NCBI RefSeq assembly: GCF_018070075.1
Contig: NZ_JAGPXE010000016.1
Span: 62,001-126,000, forward strand
Direction of reading: 5' to 3'
Source of the DNA: Saccharopolyspora endophytica
Lineage (GTDB): Bacteria > Actinomycetota > Actinomycetes > Mycobacteriales > Pseudonocardiaceae
DNA length: 64,000 nt
Shown: piece by piece, positions 33,388 through 45,071 of the stretch
Layout: each line of letters starts with the position of its first letter
Position numbering within the stretch: position 1 is the stretch's first letter
Program-made: the position numbers and the translations under genes
The notes under the pieces: model-generated
What the model was told of the DNA's origin: nothing
Database searches by the model: none
What the model saw: the letters and a program-made list of their open reading frames with translations, nothing else

Positions 33388-34068
33388 ATGTACGTCCTCG
33401 GCGCGGGAATCCTCGCGCACGGGATCGCCGCGAAGGGGCCGGAAGGCGTCGTGTTCGCCAACCTGGATCTTCGCGTCGAGCCCGGTTCGCTGACCGTGGT
33501 GACCGGGCCGAGCGGTTCCGGGCGCACGTCGCTGCTGCTCGTGCTGTGCGGACGGCTGCGGATCATCACCGGCGAGCTGGACGTCGACGGGTTCCCGCTG
33601 CCGCGCAAGGCCCGCAAGGTGCGCAAGCTGATCCGGCCGGCCCGGCTGCGGCCGGGATGCGAGCTGGAGCCTCGGCACCGGGTCCGGGAGGCGATCACCG
33701 AGCGCAGGCTCATCAGCGGCACCAACAAGGCCTCCATCGAACTGGGCCTGGAGCTCGTCGGGCTGGACGTGGACCGGTCGCTGCTGATCAACGAGCTGCC
33801 CGCGGAGGAGCAGCTGCTGCTCGCGGTCGCCCTCGCCGCCGCCCCGGCGCCGGCCGGGATCGTGGTGGACGACGTCGACGCGGGCCTCACCCAGTCCGGC
33901 CGGGCGCGGGTGTGGGCGGCGCTGCACGAGGTCACCAGGATCGGGATGACGGTGATCGCCAGCTCCACCGACCGCCCGCCCGGGGACGTCAACGTGGTGC
34001 GCCTGCCCGCGGGCCGGTTCTACGAGCCGACCGCGGAGATCGAGCTGGCGGGGAAGGCCGGCAGGTGA
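33388..34068 (+). CDS. ABC ATPase-like protein with degenerate nucleotide-binding motifs
   Basis: A 226-residue protein with the fold pattern of an ABC nucleotide-binding domain, but its key residues are altered. Walker A is GPSGSGRTS (residues 40-48) with Arg for the essential Lys. The signature LSGGQ is replaced by NELPAEEQLLL, and Walker B is GIVVDDVD with Asp for the catalytic Glu. It may bind nucleotide weakly or act as a pseudo-ATPase. GGAGGAG precedes the ATG. Its TGA overlaps the GTG of the YhgE/Pip gene (GTGA), so the two proteins probably work together at the membrane. Confidence 0.72.
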   Translation: MYVLGAGILAHGIAAKGPEGVVFANLDLRVEPGSLTVVTGPSGSGRTSLLLVLCGRLRIITGELDVDGFPLPRKARKVRKLIRPARLRPGCELEPRHRVREAITERRLISGTNKASIELGLELVGLDVDRSLLINELPAEEQLLLAVALAAAPAPAGIVVDDVDAGLTQSGRARVWAALHEVTRIGMTVIASSTDRPPGDVNVVRLPAGRFYEPTAEIELAGKAGR

Positions 34069-36005
34069 GGGCCGTCCGGCTCGCCTGGCTGGAGTTGCGG
34101 CGCTTCCGCGGTCCGCTGCTCCGGCTGGTCCCGCTGGTCCTGATCCTGGTGCCGCTGCTGTACGGGGCGCTGTACCTGTGGTCGAACTGGGACCCCTACG
34201 GCAAGCTCAACCGGGTTCCGGTGGCGGTGGTCAACAACGACCGGGCGGTGGACCGCAACGGCGAGCACCTCGACGCGGGCGTGCAGTTCATCCGGCAGCT
34301 CAAGGTCAACGACGTCTTCGACTGGCGCTTCGTGCGCGGCACCGAGGCGCGGCGCGGGCTCGCCGAGGGGCACTACTACTTCGTCATCGAGGTCCCGTCC
34401 GATTTCAGCGCCAAGCTGGCGGCGGCCGCCGACGGCGACCCGAAGCGGGCGGCGGTGCGGCTGACGAAGAACGACGCCAACGGCTACATCGCCGGGATCA
34501 TGGCCGACACCGTCGAGACCGAGCTGCAGAACCAGATCAACGCCGCCGCGCACGCCAGCTACGCCCGCGCGCTCTACGGCGAGCTCGGCCACATGCGGGA
34601 GAAGCTGCAGGCCGCGTCGGAGGCGTCGAAGAAGCTCGTCGACGGCACCGGGCTGAGCATGCAGGGCACGGCCGCTCTCACCAGGGGGCTCGGCGGGGTG
34701 CGGGACGGCACGAGCCTGGTCTCCAACGGCGTGCGGGACATCTCGGAGGCGACGGCCCGCCTGGACGGGCAGCTCAACAGCATCGCCGACTTCACCGCCG
34801 ATCAGCTTCCCGGCGCGGTCAACTCGCTGGTCCACGCCAGCGGTGTCGCGGTCAGCGGGCTGACGTCGATCTCCACCGCGACGGGGATGCTGGAGCAGCA
34901 GGCCGCCGACGGGCTCTCCGCGGTGCAGCGGCTCGGTTCCGCGCACCCGGAGCTGCGCGGTGATCCGGCCTACCAGCAGGCCCTGGACACCTCCCGCCGA
35001 CTCGCCGGTGGCGCGTCGGCGGCCGATTCCCGGGCGCGGGAGTCGCTGCGAACCGCGGAGGAGGCCAGCCGCCGGGCGCGGGCGCTGCAGGCCAGCATGG
35101 GGCCGCTGCAGGAGCGGGTCCGGTCGATCACCGCGCCGGTGGACACCCTGCACTCCGGGACGACGCAGGTGGCGGCGGGCTCGCAGGGCATCACCGGCGG
35201 CCTGAACTCGCTGGTGGCGGGCAGCACCGTGCTGCAGACGGGCGCGGGTCAGCTCAACGGCGGCTCGAAGGACCTGCAGAAGATGATCAACGACACGCTG
35301 CACCGGATCCCGCCGACCAACCCGACCCAGGTCGCGCGCGCCGCCGAGGTCCTGGGCTCGCCGACCGAGATCCGCACGGCCAACCTCAACCCCGCCTACG
35401 TCTACGGACGCGGTCTGGCCCCGTTCTTCTTCGCGATCGCGCTGTGGGTGTTCGGGCTTTTCGCGTACCTGCTGCTCAAACCGGTGAACCTGCGGGCGCT
35501 GGCGGACCGGATCAACCCGTTCTCGATCGCCGTCGCCGGGCTGCTGCCCGCCGCGGCGCTCGGCGTCATCGGCGGTCTGGTGCTGTTCGCGGTGGTCAAC
35601 TTCGGTCTCGGGCTCAACCCGGTGCACGTGCCCTGGACGCTCGGGATCCTGTCGCTGGCGGCGGTGACGTTCGTGGCCATCGACCACCTGCTGCGCACCG
35701 CGCTCGGCGCGATCGGCGACCTGCTGTCGCTGGTGCTGCTGATCGTGCAGCTCACCGCGTGCGGCGGCCTGTACCCGATGGAGACGGCACCGGGCCCGTT
35801 CCAGGCGATCCACCCGTTCCTGCCGATGACCTACCTGGTCGACGGGTTGCGGGTGACGATCTCGGGCGGCCTGGCGATGCACCTGTACCGGGACGTCGCG
35901 GTGCTGGGCGGCGTGCTGCTGGGGGTGGTGCTGCTGACGACGCTCGTGGTGCACCGGCAGCGCACGTGGACGCTGGGGCGCCTGCACCCGCAGATCGAGC
36001 TGTGA
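34065..36005 (+). CDS. YhgE/Pip-family membrane protein
   Basis: A 646-residue ABC-2-like membrane protein. One N-terminal span (about residues 17-36) precedes VPVAVVNNDRAVDRNG and the rest of the YhgE/Pip extracytoplasmic domain. A long Ser/Ala/Gly-rich helical region (about 170-430) follows, with LxxGxxxLxxG-type spacing. About five or six C-terminal spans (from ~445) end in LVVHRQRTW. Relatives include phage-infection protein Pip and ESX/type VII-linked YueB. Its role here is unknown. The partner ABC-like gene suggests an export or envelope function. Confidence 0.82.
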   Translation: MRAVRLAWLELRRFRGPLLRLVPLVLILVPLLYGALYLWSNWDPYGKLNRVPVAVVNNDRAVDRNGEHLDAGVQFIRQLKVNDVFDWRFVRGTEARRGLAEGHYYFVIEVPSDFSAKLAAAADGDPKRAAVRLTKNDANGYIAGIMADTVETELQNQINAAAHASYARALYGELGHMREKLQAASEASKKLVDGTGLSMQGTAALTRGLGGVRDGTSLVSNGVRDISEATARLDGQLNSIADFTADQLPGAVNSLVHASGVAVSGLTSISTATGMLEQQAADGLSAVQRLGSAHPELRGDPAYQQALDTSRRLAGGASAADSRARESLRTAEEASRRARALQASMGPLQERVRSITAPVDTLHSGTTQVAAGSQGITGGLNSLVAGSTVLQTGAGQLNGGSKDLQKMINDTLHRIPPTNPTQVARAAEVLGSPTEIRTANLNPAYVYGRGLAPFFFAIALWVFGLFAYLLLKPVNLRALADRINPFSIAVAGLLPAAALGVIGGLVLFAVVNFGLGLNPVHVPWTLGILSLAAVTFVAIDHLLRTALGAIGDLLSLVLLIVQLTACGGLYPMETAPGPFQAIHPFLPMTYLVDGLRVTISGGLAMHLYRDVAVLGGVLLGVVLLTTLVVHRQRTWTLGRLHPQIEL

Positions 36006-36069
36006 GGCGCAGCGGGAGTGAGATCGACGAGACACGGTGCTCGGCGGGAAACGCTCGTAGGGTTGAGCC

Positions 36070-36378
36070 ATGGCTGTTGTGAAGATCAATGCGATCGAGG
36101 TCCCCGAAGGTTCCGGTCCGGAGCTGGAGAAGCGCTTCGCCTCCCGCCACGGCTCGGTCGACGACGCGCCCGGCTTCCTGGGATTCGAGCTGCTGCGCCC
36201 GGTCAAGGGCGACAACCGGTACTTCGTCTACACGAAGTGGGAGACCGAGGAGGACTTCCAGAACTGGGCCAACGGCCCGGCCAAGGAAGCCCACGCGGGC
36301 GAGCGGAAGAACCCCGTCGCCTCCGGCTCCAGCCTGCTGGAGTTCGAGGTCGTGCTGGGCTCGCACCCGGAGAAGTGA
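36070..36378 (+). CDS. mhuD: Heme-degrading monooxygenase MhuD-like (ABM family)
   Basis: A 102-residue antibiotic-biosynthesis-monooxygenase-fold protein very like mycobacterial MhuD, which opens heme to release iron. The sequence is collinear with that family: VVKINAIEVPEG, GFLGFELLRPVKG, a Trp in FQNWANGP and the heme-ligand His in EAHAGER. The genomic slot also matches Rv3592. Its stop codon is one base from the stop of the convergent nuclease-like gene. Together with the iron-box importer at 41-44 kb it suggests iron scavenging. Confidence 0.88.
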   Translation: MAVVKINAIEVPEGSGPELEKRFASRHGSVDDAPGFLGFELLRPVKGDNRYFVYTKWETEEDFQNWANGPAKEAHAGERKNPVASGSSLLEFEVVLGSHPEK

Positions 36379-36379
36379 A

Positions 36380-37381
36380 TCAGCCGGCGACGCGCAGGGT
36401 CGTGAACACGGCCCTGTGGTCGCTGCCCGGGATGTCGATGACCTCGTAGTCCTCCGCGCGAACGCCGCCCGAGGACAGCACGTGGTCGATGGCCACCGGC
36501 GGGGCGGTCCAGTCCGCGGGCCACGTCGGCGTCAGACCCGCCCCCACGGTGGCTGCGGCGTCGAGGTAGCCGCGGCCGATGAGGTCCTTGAGCCGAGTGT
36601 GGTCGAGGGTCGCGTTGAAGTCGCCCGCCATCACCCGGGGCTGCCCGGTCAGCGACGGCTCGGGCAGCGCGACCAGGTCGTGCGCCCAGACCCTCGCGGT
36701 GTCGGCCCCCATCGGGTAGAGCGGGTGGACCGCCACGAACTCCACGTCCCGGCCCACCGGCACGTTCACCAGCGCTGACGGTTGCGCCAGCGTCGTCGGG
36801 GGCACCAGCGCGAGCTCGCGCAGCGGGTAGCGGGAGACGATCCCGGTGCCGTCGGCCTTCGGTCCCGGCTGCACGACCCGGTTCGGCAGCTCCGCGAACA
36901 GGCCCGCCCGATCGAGCTCGGCGACCATCTCCGGGGTGAGCTCCTGGAGGCTGAGCACGTCCACCCGCCTGCCCCGGACCTCCTCGACGATCTTGGCGGC
37001 GTCGGCGGCGCCGAAGTAGGTGTTGACCGACAGCACCCGCAGCGGCTCGCCCTCAGCGGCCACCTGGTCCGGCAGCACGCGCGGGACGACGGTGTAGATC
37101 AGCGCGGCCGTCGCCAGCAGCGCGAAGAGCACGTTCAGCCAGCGCCGCAGCAGCAGCCCGAGCAGCACCAGGACCGCCCCGGCGACCACCGCGTACGGCG
37201 TCAGCGCGGTCAGCGCCACGGTGTAGCGCTCGACGTCGAGCTCGACGATCGGCAGCGCCGCCCAGCCCAGGAAGGCCAGCGTGAGCAGCGACAGCAGCGC
37301 CGTCATGCAGCCACCGCCGGGTTTGCGGGCGATGTCGTCGTCCACCGGCTCGTCGACCACCTCGTGCGCCGTGCGCGTCAT
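36380..37381 (-). CDS. Membrane-bound endonuclease/exonuclease/phosphatase family protein
   Basis: A 333-residue protein. Three N-terminal membrane spans (about residues 28-45, 58-78 and 82-97) are followed by an EEP-fold hydrolase domain with LSVNTYFG, SLQELTPEM (metal-binding Glu), GTGIVSRYPL, VHPLYP, GDFNATLDH and the terminal SDHRAV. All catalytic positions appear intact. The domain probably faces outward and hydrolyses phosphodiesters, but the substrate is unknown. The ATG follows GGAGG by five bases. It ends one base from mhuD. Confidence 0.85.
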   Translation of the reverse strand: MTRTAHEVVDEPVDDDIARKPGGGCMTALLSLLTLAFLGWAALPIVELDVERYTVALTALTPYAVVAGAVLVLLGLLLRRWLNVLFALLATAALIYTVVPRVLPDQVAAEGEPLRVLSVNTYFGAADAAKIVEEVRGRRVDVLSLQELTPEMVAELDRAGLFAELPNRVVQPGPKADGTGIVSRYPLRELALVPPTTLAQPSALVNVPVGRDVEFVAVHPLYPMGADTARVWAHDLVALPEPSLTGQPRVMAGDFNATLDHTRLKDLIGRGYLDAAATVGAGLTPTWPADWTAPPVAIDHVLSSGGVRAEDYEVIDIPGSDHRAVFTTLRVAG

Positions 37382-37572
37382 CCTTGCCTCCGTCTGCTCC
37401 CCAGCCCCCGGCCATCCGGACGTTCGGCGCCCCCGAATGGTTGCGTTCCAGCCTGCCAAAGATCACCGGACACGCCGAGGAGTGCCACAGGTCACACGCG
37501 CTCGGGGCGAAACATCGAAATCCGCTGGAATCATGGAATAAACGGACAAACGACCCCCGGAGTTCGCCCCGC

Positions 37573-38298
37573 ATGGATCTGACGACGACAGCCGCCACGT
37601 CCGCCCAGCCCACCGGCTTCACGGCCTGGGTCATCGGGGTGATGGAAACCCTCGGCGGTCCCGGCGCGGGCATGATCATCGCCCTGGAGAACCTCTTCCC
37701 GCCGATCCCGTCCGAGCTGATCCTGCCGCTGGCCGGGTTCACCGCGAGCCGCGGCGACATGTCGCTGCTCGGGGCGATCCTGTGGACCACGCTGGGCTCG
37801 CTGGTCGGCGCCCTCGCGCTCTACTGGCTCGGCGCGAAGCTGGGCCGGGAGCGGACGCGCGCGATCGCGGCGAAGCTGCCGCTGGTGAAGCTCTCCGACG
37901 TCGACAAGACCGAGGCGTGGTTCGCCAAGCACGGCGTGAAGGCCGTGTTCTTCGGCCGGATGATCCCGCTGTTCCGCAGCTTCATCTCGCTGCCCGCCGG
38001 GGTCGAGCAGATGCGGCTGAGCACGTTCGCGCTGTTCACGACGCTGGGCAGCCTGGTCTGGAACACGATCTTCGTGCTCGCCGGCTACCTGCTCGGCCAG
38101 CACTGGTACCTCGTCGAGCAGTACGCGGGACTGCTGTCCCGGGCCGTGGTGATCACCTCGGTGCTGACCGTCGTGGTGTTCGTGGCCCTGCGGATCCGCA
38201 ACAACCGCCGGGACCAGGCGATCGCGGAGGCGCCCACGGTCCAGTTCGCCCGCGTCCAGGCCGACCACCCCACCGAGGAGATCCACCGGATCCGCTGA
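37573..38298 (+). CDS. DedA-family membrane protein
   Basis: A 241-residue DedA/SNARE-associated-type protein with about five hydrophobic segments. It carries the family marks LENLFPPIPSELILPLAGF, GSLVGALALYWLGAKLG and FFGRMIPLFRSFISLPAGV. Members transport lipid carriers such as undecaprenyl phosphate or affect membrane homeostasis; which applies here is unknown. It ends convergently with clpC across a shared terminator. Confidence 0.9.
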   Translation: MDLTTTAATSAQPTGFTAWVIGVMETLGGPGAGMIIALENLFPPIPSELILPLAGFTASRGDMSLLGAILWTTLGSLVGALALYWLGAKLGRERTRAIAAKLPLVKLSDVDKTEAWFAKHGVKAVFFGRMIPLFRSFISLPAGVEQMRLSTFALFTTLGSLVWNTIFVLAGYLLGQHWYLVEQYAGLLSRAVVITSVLTVVVFVALRIRNNRRDQAIAEAPTVQFARVQADHPTEEIHRIR

Positions 38299-38320
38299 TC
38301 CGCGCGACCGGGCCCAGACG

Positions 38321-38362
38321 GCGAACGGCCCCCGCACCGAGTGGGTGCGGGGGCCGTTTCGC
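38321..38362. terminator. Bidirectional terminator between dedA and clpC
   Basis: GCGAACGGCCCCCGCACC pairs with GGTGCGGGGGCCGTTTCGC (one bulged T) around a 5-base loop. It lies 22 bases past the dedA stop and 10 bases from the clpC stop, so it can serve both genes. Confidence 0.85.
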
Positions 38363-38371
38363 GTCGGTGGA

Positions 38372-40921
<2,550 letters not shown>

Positions 40922-41169
40922 TCGCACTCCCTGACTGCTGCGCCGGCGGTCTAGTTCCGGGACACGGCTTTAGCGCTACGCCGCGATCCACGACGGGTTC
41001 AGCACTCTTGGGGACCACTGTAGTAGCCAACCCCGGTCGCGGTCCGTGCCCGCTACGCCACATTCTTGCCCGGCACTGTGCCCAACGGCGCGTTGGCCTG
41101 CAGGATTCCTGATCTCGGCGCCGTTCCGCTGAGCGCGAACAGCGCGCGTCGGATCGTGACGCACCGTGT

Positions 41170-42029
<860 letters not shown>

Positions 42030-42033
<4 letters not shown>

Positions 42034-43124
42034 GCTCGGACCTCCCGGTACCGACGGATGAGCAGGTAGATCAGGTACGGGGCGCCCAGGATCGCGGTCA
42101 CGATGCCGACCGGCAGCTCCAGGGTGCCGAACGCGGTCCGGGCGATCACGTCCGAACCGACCACCAGCGCCGCGCCGAGCACGGCCGAGGTCAGCAGCGG
42201 CGGGCGCGAGGTGCGCGAGACCCGCAGCGCGATCTGCGGGGTGGCCAGCGCGACGAACTGGATCGGGCCGGCCGCCGCGGTGGCGATCGAGGCCAGCACG
42301 ACCGAGGCGAACAGCAGGAAGCCGCGCGCGAGGTCCATCCGCACGCCGAGGCCGCGGACCGTGTCGTCGTCGAACTGCAGCGCACCCAGCACGTGGGCGC
42401 CGACGAGGGCCAGCGGGACCAGCACGGCCAGCGCGATGGCGGTCGGCACCACGTGCTCCCAGCCGCGCGCGTTGAGGCTGCCGGTCAGCCACACCATGGC
42501 GCGACCGGCGTCGTTGACGTCGCCGACGGTCAGCAGCCAGTAGACGGCGTTGCCCGCCAGCGCGCTGACGCCCACGCCGACCAGCACCAACCGGTAGGAG
42601 TCCACCCCTCGCCGATAGGCCAGCAGGTACACGGCGACGCCGGTGACCAGGCCGCCGACCAGCGCCACCACCGGCAGCCCGTAGTCGGACAGCGCACCGG
42701 ACAGGCTGCCCGCCGTCCCGGCGAACACGATCACCCCGACGGCCGCGCACCCGGCGCCCCAGGTGATGCCGAGCATGTCCGGGCTGGCCAGCGGGTTGCG
42801 CGCCAGCGCCTGCATGATCGCGCCCGCCAGGCCCAGCGCGGCACCCACGAGCAGCGCGGTCAGGCCGCGCGGCATCCGCAGCTCCCAGATGATGATCGAC
42901 TGCGCGCGGTCGCCGCCGCCGAACAGCGTGCTGAGCACCTCGGCCGGGCTGATCTGGTACTCGCCGATCCCGACGTCGAGGACGAACACCGCCAGCAGCA
43001 CCACGAGCCCGCCGACCAGCGCCAGCAGCGGCCGGAGCCGGAACACGCCGGAGAACGGGCCCACGCGCAGCGGCCGCCGCCCGGTGACCTCCTCGACCGG
43101 CCGGTCCTGAACGGTCGCCGTCAT
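42030..43124 (-). CDS. FecCD-family iron-chelate permease (second subunit)
   Basis: A 364-residue polytopic protein with about nine or ten membrane spans. It carries FecCD motifs ELRMPRGLTALLVGAALGLAGAIMQALARNPLASPDMLGITWGAG and, toward the C-terminus, GPIQFVALATPQIALRVS and IARTAFGTLELPVGIVTAILGAPYLIYLLIR. It forms a heterodimeric channel with the 43-44 kb permease. It overlaps both neighbours by four bases, showing tight coupling. Confidence 0.93.
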
Positions 43125-44194
43125 AGCCGCACCAACTTCCGGCGTCGCACGAGAGCGATGAAGAACGGGGCGCCGACCATCGCCAGCATCACGCCCACCT
43201 GCACCTCGGCGGGCCGGGCGACGATGCGGCCGAGCACGTCGGCCAACAGCACCAGCGAGGAGCCGAGCAGCGCGGCGAAGGGCAGCAGCCAGCGGTAGTC
43301 GGCACCGGTGAAGTAGCGGGCGACGTGCGGCACGACCAGGCCGACGAAGCCGATCGGTCCGCAGATCGCGACGGCCCCGCCGACCAGCACGCTCACCGCG
43401 GCGATCCCGGCGCGGCGCGCCCAGACCACCCGGTGGCCCAGCGAGCTGGCCACGTCCTCGCCCAGCGACAGCGCGTTGAGGCTGGTCGCGTTGGCCAGGC
43501 CCAGCACGAGCCCGACCACCACGAAGGGCGCGACCTGCGGCAGCACCGACGGATCGGTGATGGCGATCGAGCCGACCTTCCAGAAGCGGTAGGTGTCCAT
43601 CGTCTGCTGGTCGGTGAGCACCAGGGCCGAGGTGATCGCGTGCAGCAGCGAGCTGATCGCCATGCCCGCCAGCGCCAGCGTCACCGGCGTGGCGCCGCCG
43701 CGGCCCATCGAGCCGATCGCGAACACCGCCAGCGCGCCGATCAGCGAGCCCGCGAATCCGAACCAGATGAAGCCGAACAGCGTGGTGATGCCGAAGGTGT
43801 AGACGGCGAGCACGACGCCGAGCCCCGCGCCCTGGGTGATGCCGAGGATGCCGGGGTCGGCGAGCGGGTTGCGCGTGTGGCCCTGCATCAGCGCACCGGC
43901 CAGACCGAGCGCGGCTCCGGCCAGCACGCCGGCGACGGTGCGCGGGATCCGCAGCTCCTGGATGATCAGGTCGTTCTCGGTGCCGCCGGGCGCGACCAGG
44001 CCGCTCCAGACCTCGGCGAGCGGAATCGTCTTGGCGCCGACCGCGATGCTCAGCACGACGCTGGCCAGCAGCACGAGCAGCAGGATCCCGATGCCGGTGA
44101 GGCGGCGGGAGCGTCTGCGCTTCAGGCGCTCACCAGGTGCGGCGGACGCGGTTTCCGACGTGGGCGGCTCGGTGAGAGCCTCCGTTCGAGCCAC
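43121..44194 (-). CDS. FecCD-family iron-chelate permease (first subunit)
   Basis: About 357 residues with a polar N-terminus and nine or ten membrane spans. FecCD motifs include IQELRIPRTVAGVLAGAALGLAGALMQGHTRNPLADPGILGITQGAG and GPIGFVGLVVPHVARYFTG. The GTG at 44194 is preferred, with GGGGAG six bases upstream. An earlier GTG at 44218 has no ribosome site. It is first in the operon and lies directly downstream of the iron box at 44231-44249. Confidence 0.92.
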   Translation of the reverse strand: MARTEALTEPPTSETASAAPGERLKRRRSRRLTGIGILLLVLLASVVLSIAVGAKTIPLAEVWSGLVAPGGTENDLIIQELRIPRTVAGVLAGAALGLAGALMQGHTRNPLADPGILGITQGAGLGVVLAVYTFGITTLFGFIWFGFAGSLIGALAVFAIGSMGRGGATPVTLALAGMAISSLLHAITSALVLTDQQTMDTYRFWKVGSIAITDPSVLPQVAPFVVVGLVLGLANATSLNALSLGEDVASSLGHRVVWARRAGIAAVSVLVGGAVAICGPIGFVGLVVPHVARYFTGADYRWLLPFAALLGSSLVLLADVLGRIVARPAEVQVGVMLAMVGAPFFIALVRRRKLVRL

Positions 44195-44230
44195 GTCCCA
44201 CTCCCCTTCGGTGTTCACCCGGACGTTGCC

Positions 44231-44249
44231 CAGGTTAGGACAACCTAAG
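44231..44249. promoter_or_regulatory. Iron box (IdeR/DmdR1-type operator)
   Basis: CAGGTTAGGACAACCTAAG matches the 19-bp palindromic consensus TTAGGTTAGGCTAACCTAA at most positions, including both AGGTTAG/CAACCTAA half-sites. It lies about 37 bases before the chosen start of the first permease gene. It implies repression by an iron-loaded DtxR-family protein when iron is plentiful. Confidence 0.88.
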
Positions 44250-44437
44250 CCGCACGGACAGAGCGGGTTCGGATGTTCGCCATCACAGCCGCGAGCGGCG
44301 GGAGTTGTTCGAGACCTCGGACGAAAAGTGGAGGAGCTGTTGCGGATGTGCGGCCCGGACCGTTACGCCAGCGGTTTTCCGGGAAAGTTGATCAATCGCG
44401 GGGAAACCGCGTAAATGAGTTATCCGAACGCAACAAA

Positions 44438-44474
44438 AGGCGTTCACCGGGCCCCGACGACCCGGCAAACGCCT
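44438..44474 (-). terminator. Terminator after lsr2
   Basis: AGGCGTT/AACGCCT encloses CCGGG/CCCGG. On the minus strand it is followed by TTTTGTTG. It starts 15 bases beyond the lsr2 stop. Confidence 0.85.
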
Positions 44475-44488
44475 CTTGAACGCGACTT

Positions 44489-44842
44489 TCAGTTCGCCTG
44501 GTGGTACTGCTCCACGATGTCGGCCGGGATACGACCGCGGTCCGACACCTTCAGGCCGCGCTTGCGCGCCCATTCCCGAATGGCCTGGTTCTGCTCGCGG
44601 TCCGCACTGGTGGAACCACCGGTGGAACGCGCGGCCGCACCCGGACGCGGACCCGGCTTCTTGCGTCCACCGGCGCGGCGCGCGTTGGAGACGTAGTTGG
44701 CCAGCGCCTCCCGCAGATCTCCGGCATTGTCGGCGGAAAGGTCGATCTGGTACGACACACCGTCCAATCCGAACTCAACGGTTTCGTCGGCCTGCCCACC
44801 ATCCAGATCGTCGACAAGGGTGACAGTGACCTTCTGCGCCAT
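44489..44842 (-). CDS. lsr2: Nucleoid-associated protein Lsr2
   Basis: Lsr2 bridges A/T-rich DNA and silences horizontally acquired and specialised-metabolism genes, the actinobacterial counterpart of H-NS. The N-terminal dimer domain reads MAQKVTVTLVDDLDGGQADE and continues with VEFGLDGVSYQIDLS. A Gly/Pro/Arg linker follows, then the C-terminal DNA-binding domain REWARKRGLKVSDRGRIPAD, with its minor-groove RGR motif. The 117 residues are standard. It sits between lysS and the iron transporter, next to clpC as in mycobacteria. Confidence 0.97.
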   Translation of the reverse strand: MAQKVTVTLVDDLDGGQADETVEFGLDGVSYQIDLSADNAGDLREALANYVSNARRAGGRKKPGPRPGAAARSTGGSTSADREQNQAIREWARKRGLKVSDRGRIPADIVEQYHQAN

Positions 44843-45071
44843 CTTCGAAGTCCTCCCCGAGCAAAAAATTGTGCTTTAGCGGGACAGCAACCATCTGCCG
44901 GGAGCGGAAACCCCCTCGCCAGAACGCCAGCCGCACTTGGGCAAGTACGGCAGCGACACTTGGAAGTGCGCCAATAGCCGTCGCCGACACATTCTGGGGT
45001 CAGGTTAGCGCAGGGACTCCGATAATGCACTCATCCGGTCCACAAAATTCTGTTGAGCCACCCTGATCGGG

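Noticed and set aside
40922..41169. ClgR operator upstream of clpC
   Set aside because: The nearest candidate (CGC-N6-GCG near 40976-40987) has the wrong spacing and no flanking match.
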